Made by a program: the position numbers and the translations under genes. Shown in pieces: positions 24,129 through 36,450 of a DNA stretch of 64,000 nt (positions are counted from its first letter, which is position 1; every line of letters starts with the position of its first letter). Source of the stretch: Ashinkailepas kermadecensis (Eukaryota; Arthropoda; Thecostraca; Neolepadidae); NCBI GenBank assembly GCA_034440615.1, contig JAOTOM010005141.1, forward strand, positions 434,001 through 498,000. The letters are read 5' to 3'. Under the pieces are notes generated by a model. That model was not told the DNA's origin. It did no database searches and was given only the letters and a program-made list of their open reading frames with translations.

Positions 24129-26120
24129 CATTCGACGACACGTCGTGTCATACCACCAAATATGACAGTTTCCGGGTGACATTGCGACTATCATTGGCAC
24201 TGACAACACGTAGCAGCCCTGACTGGGGGACCCGGTTGGGTGTGGGTCTGACCCCCTTAGTTTGGTACCCTGCTGATGTTAATTTGTCATTTTCCCTATT
24301 CAATCTGAAAATGTGTCTTGAAAATAGGGACTTGACCCTTCGTGGCTTCGTGAGAGATCTTCAGCCTTGGTAGCAGCGAGCAAAGAAGCGCAAACTCTTT
24401 TCCCCCGACGATGACAGTTAATTCTCACCATCATGGTCGCGAACACAGACATATGTTGTAATTCATAAAGGAAGTGCAATATTGGGTCGTGCAACTATGT
24501 CAGAAAAAGTCTTGTTTGCCTTGTATTTGTGGGTGACATGACCGTCTGCGGTGGATATACTCAGTCCTTGCCAAGGGCCTACACCCGTCTAGCATATGCG
24601 GGAACAAATGACGCCAATAACCATTGTCATACCATTGTCATTAAATCTCCATCTTATCCGGGTCTATCGTTCCTATAGACACAAGATGGACAAAATAGCA
24701 GTGAAGCACTAAATATGCAATTGCTTCTGTTCGTGTCACATGAGGAAAGCCCATCGAATTAAATTAAACAATGGTGTCGATCTTCGACTTTTTAGATTTT
24801 GGAATGCAACGGCTTTGCACGTGCCACTTTGCATGTTTTCAACCTCAACGGCACGGCCATTATCAGTGAGCGTTACAAATGGCTTGGGAATGACGTCACG
24901 CTGGCATTTCTCAATACATGAACTTACCTCAATTGAACTTGGATATCCTTTACGAACAGAAAATATTATAGAACATATTTAGGCGTGAATGTGAATTCAG
25001 TGTCCGTTGGTACCATGGAGAAGAGCAAGGAAGTCAATGCATGCTTTTGCAAGCTATGCAAGCCACTTCGCGTGACCTGCAAGGCTTGGCCTGACCTGAC
25101 CCATTGGCAATGTCAGTTGTGGGGTCGAATGATAGGTTAATGGAACTGTGCGAAGCTCAGCTGGGCTTAGTTACACTTGGGTGGATATAGCTAATGGCTT
25201 CATCACAAATACATCACACCCTGTACAACCACCCGTCACGCCGACGTTGCAGAGGTCGGACTTTTCTAGGAGTGTTTACCTTTATCTGAGCTGGAGGGTC
25301 ACTGGTTAATCGAAAAACAAACATCAATAAATGCATCTCGTATCACTCATTGTCTATCACGGGTTTTGTGCAGTGGCATTCAGCTTAAGGAGCAAAATGG
25401 CCAGGGGCAAAAAAAAAGTCCGATAAAGTGGTCGGCGAAACAAGCATGGCTGGTAAAATCATGCGGAACAGCCAAGCACCCTCTCCCCGATTCATGCCAT
25501 GAAACCATTTACCAACCTGAGTAAACACACCCAATGCATTGACGTTTTTTACTTCGCCACCAGTATGCGTAACGAATGTGGCCAGAGGGGTTCTACCGGC
25601 AAGCAACCAGGAGGCTGGAAGCCCAAACAGTGCACTCCGGTATACTGTTTTGGCGTCAAGCTAACAAGACGGTGGCACCAGGGGACACCCGCGCAAACGC
25701 ACAGCCCGCAGCAGACAAAACGAGGCGCGCCAGGCCTGTGGCGCGCTTTTTCCGCGCGCCCGCACCGCGCGCTCGTTTACAATGGCGCGCGAGGCGGCCG
25801 GCCTTTGATCGGCGCCGCCAGAGCGGGTCGGCACGGCACATTTGCTGTCGCCCGACACCGCACGCTCCGCGCGTATGCGTCGCCCGGAGCGTGGGAACCG
25901 GCAGCGGCGGCGACACGAGTGCGTCGTTAGCGGCGCATGTAGCGGGGGCGAGACGTATCGGGTGTGCGCGGGGCATGCTGTGTCGACGAAGCTGGCGCGG
26001 GGGCCGCCGCACTCCGCCGTCGACCTGCGCGATCCGCACGGCCGTTCCACGCCGAGTCGACGATTTCCCCCGCAGTGGTCGAGTTCCGTACCGCGGCCGC
26101 ATCATGCAACTGCAGAGCTC
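24129..26120. other. Unique interval with GC-rich island 25650-26110
   Basis: The left 1.5 kb is AT-rich unique sequence without recognised coding. From 25650 it becomes a CpG-rich island containing GGCCTTTGATCGGC, a TCF/LEF-like string. No exon could be supported. Confidence 0.45.
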
Positions 26121-26275
26121 TGTCCAGTCCTTCCTGCTCTGCTGTACTATCAACGAAGTGTCCAGTCCTTCCTGCTCTGCTGTACTATCAACGAAGTGTC
26201 CAGTCCTTCCTGCTCTGCTGGACTATCAACGAAGTGTCCAGTCCTTCCTGCTCTGCTGGACTATCAACGAAGCGC
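26121..26275. repeat. 38-bp repeat, 4 copies
   Basis: TGTCCAGTCCTTCCTGCTCT plus GCTGTACTATCAACGAAG repeats at 26121, 26159, 26197 and 26235 almost without change, indicating a recent expansion. Confidence 0.95.
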
Positions 26276-27597
26276 TCCCTTGTGGTATTCGAGGGTTTGG
26301 TTTGACCGGCTGCACAACTGGTACCCCTGGACAATTTACGTTTGTCTGCAGTGCTTTTCATTTTAAATCACCATGAGCATTGAATAACCATCGCCTGAAA
26401 TGTGCGAAACTGTAAGCTCTGGAGCCTTCTTTAGCATGTAGCTGCGGGGTCGTGCCTCTCCTTTCCACGCACTAATGACCTCATTCCCCTCCCCTCCCCC
26501 CTGGTCAAGGGGTATTTGCACTGCTTGAGTAGGGCACTGGGTAGAGCAGGGAGTAGGGGTGGGTGGGGTGCGGTGGGAGAAGGAGCTCGAAAGGCTGTGA
26601 TTTGACCTATTTGGGGTGAATTGTGGAGCCCCCAGTCAAATCTTGTCAGACGCGGCGCTGGTAAACTCGGTGGGTACACCCGTCTAGTTCCGACCACACA
26701 CCGTTATCACCGCGACTACAGCTGTGCTGTCCACAACACGCTTCACCGCACAGCCTTCAGCTGTCCTCTGTTTGTTTGCACGACGCAAGTCAACTCGAGT
26801 CAACCTCAGCACACGGCGGACCGATTGTTCCGCTGCAGCGCGCCCCGACTGACCCGAATCCATCGGCGTCGATACCGTTGGGCCGGCGCGTGCACGCCCA
26901 CCGACGCGTGCGGCGCGCGTCCCAGCATGGCGGCGTGCGGGCGCGCACGTGCCGCACCACCTGTGCACCGCGTCGGCCGTGTCGCGACGTGTTTGCCGTG
27001 CACCGCTATCTGCACTGTCGCGCTGCCGCCGGGCCCTTTGATCTGGCCGCCGCGCCGGCCGCGCCGCTGCCACCTGTCGCCCTCCACTGTGCCGGCTTTG
27101 TCGCGCCGCCGCGCCGCGCGCCGCGTGCCGCCCCGCGCGGCAGATATGACGCGGCCACAGACGGACCTCCGAGGCGGAGATAATCGTCAGATGATTGTTA
27201 GCTCTGTTTGCGGTCGCTGCGGCCGTCCGGCATGCGGCTGACGGTTGTGCTGGTGCCGTGGGCGAAGGGCAGACCGTACGGGCGGGTCACAGGTCACGAG
27301 GGGCAGACCGTACGGGTGGGTCACAGGTCACGTGCGGAGATGCGTCGACGCAAACGACATCACGCTTCGGGCACATCTGTTGATGCCGGCCTGGTATGTT
27401 GTGCCAGTGGCACCAGCAGCCTCGGGTGCTGTAGCTGTACAATGTACAGCGTCCCAGTCCAGTGTGCAGCGTCGACGTGTGTTGTGTTATGGCGATTTTG
27501 GGATGCTCACGCACTTTCACACGATGTGCACACGTCGTAGCCGAGAAAAGTCTGATTATGCTCCCGCATAAGCAAGTAAGTCACTCAGACATCGGAT
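26276..27597. other. Unique interval with CpG-rich island 26780-27250
   Basis: No coding similarity was recognised. A 32-bp direct repeat with GGGCAGACCGTACGGG is present twice near 27268 and 27301. CCCTTTGATCTGG, a TCF/LEF-like string, lies near 27036. Confidence 0.45.
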
Positions 27598-27808
27598 GAC
27601 CAGGAGCAGGATCCGGGTGAAAAGGAGCACAGGGGACATGTGCTCCTCTCCTCCCCCCGCCCCCGACGGAAAGATTTGGACTGGAAAGAAGGCACCTCTC
27701 CGGGGATACTCAAGTGCACCCTACCTCGAACTTTTCTCGGTCATGGACTGAGAAGCGCCTCTAGATAAGCTCAACTTCTAGGGAGTGGTGCCTCTCCAGT
27801 AAAGTCTT

Positions 27809-27860
<52 letters not shown>

Positions 27861-27900
27861 CCACACCAGCGAAAATTTCTGGTTCCGCCCCTGACCAGGA
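27598..27900. mobile_element. Candidate small MITE-like insertion containing (CT)n
   Basis: GACCAGGA occurs at 27598-27605 and again at 27893-27900, consistent with an 8-bp target duplication around ~287 bp. The ends CAGGAGCAGGATCC (27601) and, read on the other strand, CAGGGGCGGAACC (27893) are similar with a gap, as hAT-type ends would be. The exact border is ambiguous because the duplication overlaps the inverted repeat. A (CT)24 tract lies at 27811-27858. Confidence 0.4.
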
Positions 27901-28058
27901 ACAATAAGTTCTTCAGCCTCTACTGAAAGAAATGTTAGCCACCGATTTGCATGCAATGCTTATTTCTTAATCTCCTCTGATTGCAATTTTCGTTCTCCCG
28001 CTAATTGCTATTGGTAGTCCCAAGGAATAAGCGAGTATGTTGTTTAGAATGAAGAAAA

Positions 28059-28095
28059 CCCCAAGAAATGCCACCGTTGTTGGCATTTCTTGGGG
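28059..28095. repeat. Perfect hairpin, 15-bp arms
   Basis: CCCCAAGAAATGCCA (28059-28073) and its exact complement TGGCATTTCTTGGGG (28081-28095) are separated by 7 nt. Beyond an AAA/AATATA internal loop, GAAGA and TCTTC extend the stem. It could be a small structured RNA or a MITE core; no expression evidence is available. Confidence 0.85.
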
Positions 28096-31000
28096 AATAT
28101 ATCTTCGCACATCTCACTTGTTATAGCAGGCACAAGTTGACGTTTGAGGGCGCGCTTCACAGCATTATTTGTGCGTCTTTTGCGTGGCCATATTGTTCCC
28201 TTCTTGCTGATGAGCACGGGCGTTGCCAATGATTTTGGACAGGGGCCGAGAGGGTTATAGGTCAGTTGTTTCCATGGAACACCATGTGCGTGATGTTAAG
28301 CTTCACGAAGTCTTCAGGACGCCCCCTCCCCCTGGCGATGCCCATCTCGACGAACCTATTTGGCTGGGATCCAGCATCACACGTAATTCGGTGCTAATGC
28401 ATACTTGGAGTTCGCTGAGTTCAGTTGCCAACAGCATCGATAAATCTGACCGCATAAATCACGTAAATCACGTTCAAAACAGCGATGATCCAGTCAGCGA
28501 AAGTCAGCAGACATTGCGAGCTATTTCCGGACCGCCATGTTATAAATGGGTTGACGCAATGGTAGTAGATGTGCCGAACTCCACATGTGTTCGCAAAATA
28601 TGGGGAATTCGATGAAGACAGGTAGCAGATGCTGCGGATTTATTGGAATCCTGTGCTCTAATATACCTCGTGAGCGCGGATTAAATTACAATGGACGGGG
28701 ACTGGCGCCATTATTTCGGTCAGCACCTGGCTGCAGACAGGCAATAATCCGAAGGTCAGCGCGGCACGTGACTTGCCGGCGGCATGCGGTGCTGGTGAGC
28801 CCCATCCAGACCCGCGCCATCCACACTTGCCACTCCGGCAGCAGCACCATGGCCGCCGGGCGCCGACTGCACATCGATCCTGCCTCTCCCGCTGCCGTCC
28901 CGGGCGAGGACAGGTCGACGCGCCGTTTGCATAGGTCATGGGAGAGGTCGCGGCATCTGCGAAGCCGTCGTCTTCATCAATAAGGCGGCGGGTGATGCAT
29001 GGAGTCGGCTCTGTCGTCGGCCCGCTGAGCGGCGCCACTTTCACCTTCCGCTGGCGCGCGCGGGGACGGGTGCGGCGCACACGCCCGTTACCGTCGACAA
29101 TGTGGCGCGGTGGTCGTGGGTCGCCGGACGGTGGCTCTGATACGCGGCTCTGGAGGCGGGGTTGTTGACTCACGTGACAGATGTACACGGGCGGCGGATA
29201 ACACGGCGCCGCTGTCAATGTCATTGCGCGGGCGTGGGGACTGCCGCAGCAGACAGCTGGGAAAATAATAGCACGCGACGTCATGGCCGGCGGTGTCTTT
29301 GATCGTGACGACACATCGCACTCGATCACAGGGAAAAAAATGACTGAACCGCAGGTATAAACGCAAACACCGTGTGTTGCCTTCGGCTGTCGCCCGGCAG
29401 TGACAGATGCCCGCGATCGGTCTCGCCATCCGGCCCTTCGCCAGCAACGCACGGCTCCTCTCCGACGCCCCCTCCCCCGTCCCACTCGGTCACGCATCGC
29501 TGATACGCTTCCCACTCGCAGCGCGTCACACTCCAGATCTGGTGAGGCGCGGGCGGGCCGGCGCAGCAGAATGAAATCGGCAATTGGCCGGCGAGGGGCT
29601 GGGCCGCCGGCGGCGCGTTTGATGTTCCCCGCGCCATCAGTGGGGGTCGGCGCGTTAAGGTGACGATAGCCAGCCACCAGCTGGCGAGGTCACGGTGCGC
29701 GGTTCAGTGGAGCGCGGCACCTGCTATACTGAGAAGCACCTCCAACTGAAGGAGACACCTAGATTGTGCTGTAACAGGAAGCACCGCAGTGGCGCAGAGG
29801 AGCGGCCCGGCAGAACGCAGCGGTACTGGGAAGGAATCGGCCGTCAACGTGTTGACGGATGAGCGTCGAAAGCACAAGGAAGGAGCGATGAGCAATTGGC
29901 GTTATGCATATACCATCATGCCATGCATGTAGCCACCAAACTGGCTGTCGGCGCCAAGCATCCACTACCATACCTGACAGCGTTGCGGCATGCACAACTT
30001 GTTTTCTAACAGGAGGAATTCTTTCGACAAATTAAGTATCGTTCGATGGACTCCCCAGAGAGACGTAATAAAACAATTATGAAGGGGTGGATCGGCCATG
30101 CGCCGAAACGCCTTCGGAAGTAAATATCTCTCTAGCTCCATTACTGGGGAGGTCTGAAATAAATACTCCCTTTTTACATATAACTAACTTTCGATGTTCT
30201 CGAAGTATCTCACGGACAAAAATGCATCCAAAGACATAACGTCAGTTATACACTCGATTTTTTCTGTCGTGGCCGAGCTCCGTGTGCTGGATTGTCTCCG
30301 CGCACGGTATCATAGTACCGAACCCAATTTGTATAATAATTTCCACCAGAAATGGTGACATATTTAAAGGAGACTGTATATGGTATGTGCCTGGTCTTTG
30401 GCCACACATTCAACATGCACTACCGGCAGGCAGAAGCGTAGCCAGGAGCCAGTAGAGGGGGGGTGTTCAGCTGCGCACTCTCTGACGAAGAGAATGGACG
30501 GTGTACTTATTCGTGTATTAAGTTAACAGTTTATTGCATGTAGTCATCGATGTTCGACAGGTCCAGTTGGACAAAGTGTATATCGCAGACCGAGCAGCAT
30601 GGGCGACGCCACGGTGCCAGAAGGGGGTCACACCCCAAGCTCAGTGAAACTTAGCGTAACGCCTATGGCGTTGCATGGACACAAATCGACCCAATAACAC
30701 TCCCATCTCCACCTATCTCAAATTCGTGGAGACTCTCATTCTGATCAACGAAAATGTGGACTGATCTCACTTAGATGTGCCCTGAAGTGACACGAAATGT
30801 GCTACCTTGGGCGTGTCTTCCTTGCCTGAATAAAGTCACTAACCAATGCCATGGGGTGAGACATGTACTTAGCGAAAACATAAAAATACACTCTGTAGAC
30901 TATGTCTGTGATCTTCAATATCATCTCAATGTCATCAAATTGCATCCAGAAATCATGTGATCGTGAGCTACCAGTTTCAACTCGAACTTTTAATCTGGCA

Positions 31001-31180
31001 TTGTTAGTTTCGGAGATAGGCAGGGGATACAAATAGTATCTCCAGTATGCATCAGAAACTAAGTGCTCCCTACGTCTTTCGATGGATAAGAACCCCTACA
31101 ATGTTGGACCAAACTTCTCCACAGTAGGAAATCTAACAGCGGACCGGGCGTGGTCCATTTTTTGTTTACAATCACAAAGG
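28096..31180. other. Unique interval with CpG-rich island 28680-29690
   Basis: No gene was recognised. The island has several enhancer-type strings: GCGGATTAAATTACAATGG near 28677, CAGCACCTGGCTGC near 28719, GGCAATAATCCG near 28740, GTCTTTGATCGTG near 29295. Around 30433-30470 AAGCGTAGCCAGGAGCC followed by AGAGGGGGGGTG looks like one end of another DNA transposon, but no partner end was found. Confidence 0.4.
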
Positions 31181-31188
31181 GGCATAAG

Positions 31189-31204
31189 CAGTGGCGTCGC
31201 CACG
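31189..31204 (+). repeat. Left terminal inverted repeat of hAT-like element
   Basis: CAGTGGCGTCGCCACG directly follows GGCATAAG and is followed by a G-rich run near 31216. Confidence 0.75.
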
Positions 31205-32504
31205 AAATTCTCCCAGGGGGGGCAAGGTCGGAAGGGGGCTTCCTGTTCCCCGAAAGGGGGCCTCCATTGTGTCAGGGTCTCATATTGTTTTTAGGCTCTT
31301 ATACTATGGTTCGAGGATGGGGAACATGATTTCATATTGGTTTTTGTTTGTTCTTGGCATGGTGCATCATTTACTCAAAACGTAATAGCACCAATCATTT
31401 TCGCTGAAAACGGGGCCATACCAGGGTATAAATAAGTAATATTTGGATAAATACATAAGTGCCAAAACAAACCATCGTCTCAATGCTTTCTCGAATCTTC
31501 CCGCTGGCCTCTAGATTGCAGCGAGCTGGCGGGGCTGGTGCTAAGCATATCTTACAGATATCTCCCATTGATCAACCCACTTTTAAGTCCTCCAAGTCTA
31601 ACTGAATATAGCTAGATTCATCACTACTGTTATTTATTCCCACCAGCTTGATGTCATAAGCAAAGCTTGAACGACCATTTCTCAGTCCAAGGACGACAAT
31701 TTCGTAAAGGTGACAACGAGAAGTGGATTGCATTGTATTTTTTAGCGTAATCTTAGGAATTTGTTTATTCTTATAACATTTGGTGCTGGCTGCAAGGCAA
31801 CTGTCACACGAGCTAAAATATATCATCAGCGAATAAATTCACGGCAAGAACAAGCATTGAACAGCAATGCATAAATGACAATGCAACAATGCAACAATGT
31901 CAGTACATACATAATCCAAGCCTTCAAATTCCACGCCGTCACGCCCTTCGTTTTCGCTGTGCTGTACCGTTTTGTAAATGACGTTGAGAAGGTATGGAAG
32001 CTAGGAAGCTCTAATCATGCAGGCTGTAATAACAGAAAAGAAGTTTGTTGGAAGAAAATGCATTTAAAAACATCATTCATCCCATTTCATATGGGGCATG
32101 GATGTTGTATTGTATGCTTATGAGGGGTAATTTGTCCCCTCAATGTTGGCTTTTCCCCATGGGCGTATGTTTCGGAAAATTATTGAGGGACCAGTGGAGT
32201 GCCTATATTTGCGTCAAGCAGGAGGGGGCAAACGGATTTGCAGGGAGAGGGGGGGGGGCACCTACGACCATTAAAAAGTCCTTGGATTTCGACCGCTATT
32301 TTGTCAAAGGGTACATTTCGACATAATATAATTAGTCATCAACTAAATTGTCCTGTGGAGGGGCCTAATCTACCACTATGGTTTCTGATTGGTCGGATTT
32401 CAACCCTAACTCCACCACTCAGTTCTAAGGTTTTCTTTTGGTATCCTTGATAAGTTACCTCACACTGCTGAAATTACACGTATACCACAAACCCGGATCG
32501 GTAT
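31205..32504. other. Left unique part of hAT-like element
   Basis: AT-rich, no satellite structure. A minus-strand frame of 84 codons (31572-31826) is unrecognised. A second G-run embedded in GCAGGGAGAGG-type text lies near 32240, resembling the terminal regions and possibly marking a nested end. Confidence 0.45.
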
Positions 32505-33240
32505 CCCAAAAATCAAGCTGGAACCCTCCAAAAAAGGAGAGATTCCAACAAATAAATATCCGGGTCAGCAAAAATGGCTCTGTTGCACCGAATATTTTTG
32601 TCCAGATGCCTTCTAAAATTGCGTATGACACCGAAAAGCATACCGGATCTCGAAAAATCGAGGTGGGATACAAAAACATGGCGTCAGAGGTTCGAAAATC
32701 AGGCCGGGATCCGGACTTTAAAAAAAAACAGAAAAGATCCACACAAATCGCGTTGAGCCCAGAAAGCTGGCATTGGGTCTCCGGAACCACGCGCCTGGGC
32801 GCGATAAGTCGCGCTGGGACCCAGACAAAATCGCACCGAAGCCCCAAAATCATACTGGGGCCCCACAAATGTGCGTCAGAAGCCCCAAGTATACACAGCG
32901 GGACCCTAAGAGTACAACGGTGCCAGAAAGTACAACTAGCCCTCCAAAGCGCACAGAGTCTGCCAAAAAGCGATAGGGCCTTAAAACATGCGTTGCAGCC
33001 CTAAATAAACATACCGGGAGCTCTAAGAAAAATACACTGCAAGCTCGCAAGGCGCACAGGGGCCATGAGAACTCACAAGGGCCTGGAAAAGAGGCTGGGG
33101 CCACAAAAGGCAACATGGTTCCAAAACGTACAAAACGACCGGGAGCTAGATAAACACATCGGGATCTTCGAAAACGCCCAGACACGTAAAAAATACTCGG
33201 TGCACAAAACAAACACAACAAAGCCCTAAAACGAGCAGGG
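32505..33240. repeat. Left arm of large inverted repeat
   Basis: Read in reverse complement this arm aligns along its whole length with 33762-34482. Shared blocks include AATCAAGCTGGA, ATGGCTCTG, CAAAAACATGGCG, CCGGAACCACGCGCCTGGG, CCTCCAAAGCGCACAG, AACATGCGTTGCAGCC and ACTCGGTGCACAAAA. Identity is roughly 75-85% by eye with small gaps. The arm itself is built of ~30-bp degenerate units ending in GGGGCCCC-like text. Confidence 0.88.
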
Positions 33241-33761
33241 TTTAGAAGATGTATTAGGCCCATAACTTCAACGTAAAATGTATTACCCACCACTTTAAAA
33301 TACAAAATTTTACAATTTCAGGCATTCCAGTTCATAACACCCGGTCGCCACGACGGCAACGTCAGTGCACACCCATTTTTCGTATTCGGTGCATTCGCCA
33401 CACTTCGTGCGATGCTATGGTTTCTGCTAGGCCTTCTGCGTTTTGCTAATTGCTGCCACATGATAGACTTGCGCCATATTTGGCGTGATGGAATGATTCG
33501 CATGGGCGTTCGCTTCGAAAAGTCGATTGATTAAATTCGATCATTAGTTTCCTACTTCCCACATTTTCTGGTAGTTATGAAATGCGGTTTCTGCTGAGCT
33601 TTGATGCACTTCATATCTTTGCTGCTATCCTCCCAGATTAGATACCGAACCGAGGCCAAGCCTTGGCGTTCTTTTTTGGACTCGTTGCGTCTTTCTTGGT
33701 CTATGATTGTGTATTATGGCTCCAATCCATTTTTGTTAGGGGCCTAAAGCATTTTCGAACC
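33241..33761. other. Spacer of the large inverted repeat
   Basis: About 520 bp of unique sequence without satellite structure. No domain was recognised in any frame. Confidence 0.5.
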
Positions 33762-34482
33762 CCCTGCTCGTTTTAGGGTTTGTTGAATTTTTGTGCACCG
33801 AGTAATTTTTTTGACGTGTGGGCGTTTTCGAAGATCCCGATGTGTTTATTTAGCGCCGGTCTTTTTGTTTGCTTTGGAACCATGTTGCCTTTTGCGGCCC
33901 CAGCCACCTTTTCAGGCTATTGTGCGTTATCATGACCCCTGTGTGCCTTGAGAGCTTCCGGTGTATTTTTGGACCTCCCGGTATGTATATCTATGGCTGC
34001 AACGCATGTTTAAGGCCCTGTCGCTTTTTGTGAGACTGTGCGCTTTGGAGGGTCAGTTGTATTTTCGGCCCCCGTTGTGCTCTTAGGGTCCCGATGTGTT
34101 TATTTTGGGCTTCTGACGCACACTTGTGGGGCCCAAGTACAATTTTGGGGCTTCGGTACGATGTTTCTAGGTCCCAGAGTGGCTTATCGCACCCAGGCGC
34201 GTGGTTCCGGAGACCCAACCCCAGTTTTCTGGGCTCAATATGATTTTGTGAAACTTTTCTGATTTTTTTTCAAAGTCCGAATCCCGGCCTGATTTCTCGA
34301 GCCCTTGGCGCCATGTTTTTGTATCCCACCTCGATTGTTCGAGATCCGGTTTGTTTTTCGGTGCCGTACGCAATTTGTGAAGGCATCTGATAATATGTTC
34401 GGTGCTCCAGAGCCATTTTTTTACCTGGGCATTTAGTTGTTGGAAATCCATCCTTATTTTGGAGGGCTCCAGCTTGATTTGT
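33762..34482. repeat. Right arm of large inverted repeat
   Basis: Reverse complement of 32505-33240 (see there). Frames on the minus strand here and on the plus strand in the left arm encode similar peptides such as SRWDTKTWRQ. That reflects nucleotide similarity between the arms; stops and gaps argue against coding. Confidence 0.88.
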
Positions 34483-36450
34483 GTTTGTGTTTGTGGTCAC
34501 ACTGTGCTTACGTGTGGCCCTAGAGGGCAATTTTTTAGAGCCTCGACGGGACTACCGATGGAAATTGTGGGTCCCAAGCGCGATATTTGGGGAAGCCCGG
34601 TTCGAGTTTGTGCGATGCGTTGTATTTAGCTGTGGCCCCAACGCGATTTTGGCGGTTCCTGTCGCAATTTTTCGGGCCTCGGAGCGAGTTTTCCGGGGCT
34701 CGCCGTATTTATTTGGAGACCCATACGCGAATTCTGGTGGACCGACGCGAATTTTGGTGGCACCAGCGCGATTTTTGAGGCCCCGACATGATTCTTGGGA
34801 GCTTATCCCTCTCAGGATGGAGGGGGCATTTGCCCCTTTGATATAGCACTGCGGCCACTGAAGGAGTTTTTTTTTTGTCCCAGAGTGACATTCCGGTTAA
34901 AATTGATTTTGAGGGCAGCTGCAACTTTTGGGGCCCCGGCGCGACCTTCTGGGCCTCCAGTGTGTCTTTCAAGGGCTGCGACGCGACTTTTTTGGGTCCA
35001 ATGTGATCTTTTGGGCCCCGACGTTATTTTCTTGGATCCCTAGCGCGAGCTATAGCGGCCTCGACACTTTTTGGGGGTCCAATGCGTTTTGGAGGCTTTT
35101 GGCGTCATTGTTGGGCCCCCAGAGTGATTATCCATGTCCGGATTGTTCTTCGTTGCTCCGGCTTCATTTGTTTTGGTCCCAATGAGACTGTTGGGGCACG
35201 GTACGACCTGTTGTGCCCCTGGCATGATTTTCGTGGTCCGGGCGTGAATTTTTGGTACCCCAGGCTCAGCGTAATTTGCGGGGGCCCCGGCCGGATCTTT
35301 TGGGACCCATATCGTGATTTTAAAATACCCAGACTCGACTCTTACTACTTCTTAGGGGGTTCTTCTTGCAAATTTTAGGACTCCTGTCGCGTCGTCTCAT
35401 TTCCTAGAGCCTTTTTTACCGGTTTTCGATGTCTCCTTGTGTGTCCTACCCTCCTCTCCCGTCTTGGAGGGCCTCCTCTTGCATTCTGGGGCCCCTTTAA
35501 CATGGCATGGGGCTTCCTCTCATCTTCGAGGGGCATTCTCTGCCAAATTAGGGGCCTCTTGCCACGCCTCGTGTGCCTCCTCCTTTATCCTGGCAAAGCC
35601 TTACCCGTCTTGGGGGATCTTCAATTTTGGAAACCTCACCTCCTTCCATACCTGCTATCACTCCCATCCTAAGGGCCTCCTCTCATTCCCTGGGAACTCT
35701 TTCCAGTCTTCGGGTCCTCATTTGGTCCTGGAGACCTACTCCTTCTCGAGTCCGGCAGGTTCCTCATTTCTCTTCTAGAGGCCTTCTTTTTCAAATTAGG
35801 GGCCTCCTCTCACGTCTTGGGGGCCTCCTGCTCTGCGTTCTCCTGCTCTGCGCTCTGGATTCGATCTTTACCCATCTTAGGGGTGGTCTCTTATCTTCTG
35901 GTGGACTCCTCTTCTCTCCCAGGCGCCTCCTCTGCCAAATTACTGGCAACCTTTCCTATCTTAGTGGCCTTGTTATTTCCCGGGGACCTTCTTATCCGTC
36001 TTCGAGCCTTCTTTTCCGCTTGGGAGCCATCTCTCGTATCCAATGGCCTTTCTCTCCTATTTTAGGGGCCTCCTCGTTCATCATGGGGTCTCATTTCCAA
36101 TCTTGTGCCGTTCTCTTCCGAATTAGGTGCCTCCTGCCACGTCTCTGGATCATCATTTTCTATCTCGGTGGAACCTCACCCGTTTGGGGCCTGCTTTTGC
36201 GTCTCCGAAACCTCATCTCATATCCAATGGCTTCCTTTTCCGTCTTAGGGCCTCCTCTCATATTCTGGGGCCTCCTTTCCGGTGTTGGAGCCTCTTTTGC
36301 AATCCTGGTTGCCTCCGTGCCACTTGTGACACTCTCTTGATTTCTGGGGACTCCTACCCTCTCCTAGGTGACTCCTTTTTCAAATTAGGGGCCTCCTCTC
36401 ACGTCATGGGGGCCTCCTTATCTGTGTCTGGAGCCTCATTATCCTCTTAG
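34483..36450. repeat. Degenerate ~30-bp satellite inside hAT-like element
   Basis: To about 35380 units resemble GCGCGATTTTTGGGGCCCC. After about 35430 they grade into GGGGCCTCCTCTCATCTTGG. Spacing is about 28-33 bp with heavy divergence, so this looks like an old array that kept changing its unit. Confidence 0.8.

Noticed and set aside
26684..27241. Overlapping 129-206-codon frames in the CpG-rich island as a gene
   Set aside because: High GC suppresses stop codons on both strands; no domain or splice structure was recognisable.
33318..33503. Cys-rich frame in the inverted-repeat spacer as a transposase zinc-binding tail
   Set aside because: The cysteine spacing does not fit the piggyBac-type tail or any family I know, and a stop lies about 30 codons upstream.
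32438..34530. Similar peptides (for example SRWDTKTWRQ) on + in 32.5-33.0 kb and on - in 34.2-34.5 kb, suggesting a duplicated gene
   Set aside because: The similarity follows from the inverted DNA repeat; frames are interrupted and built from ~30-bp satellite units.
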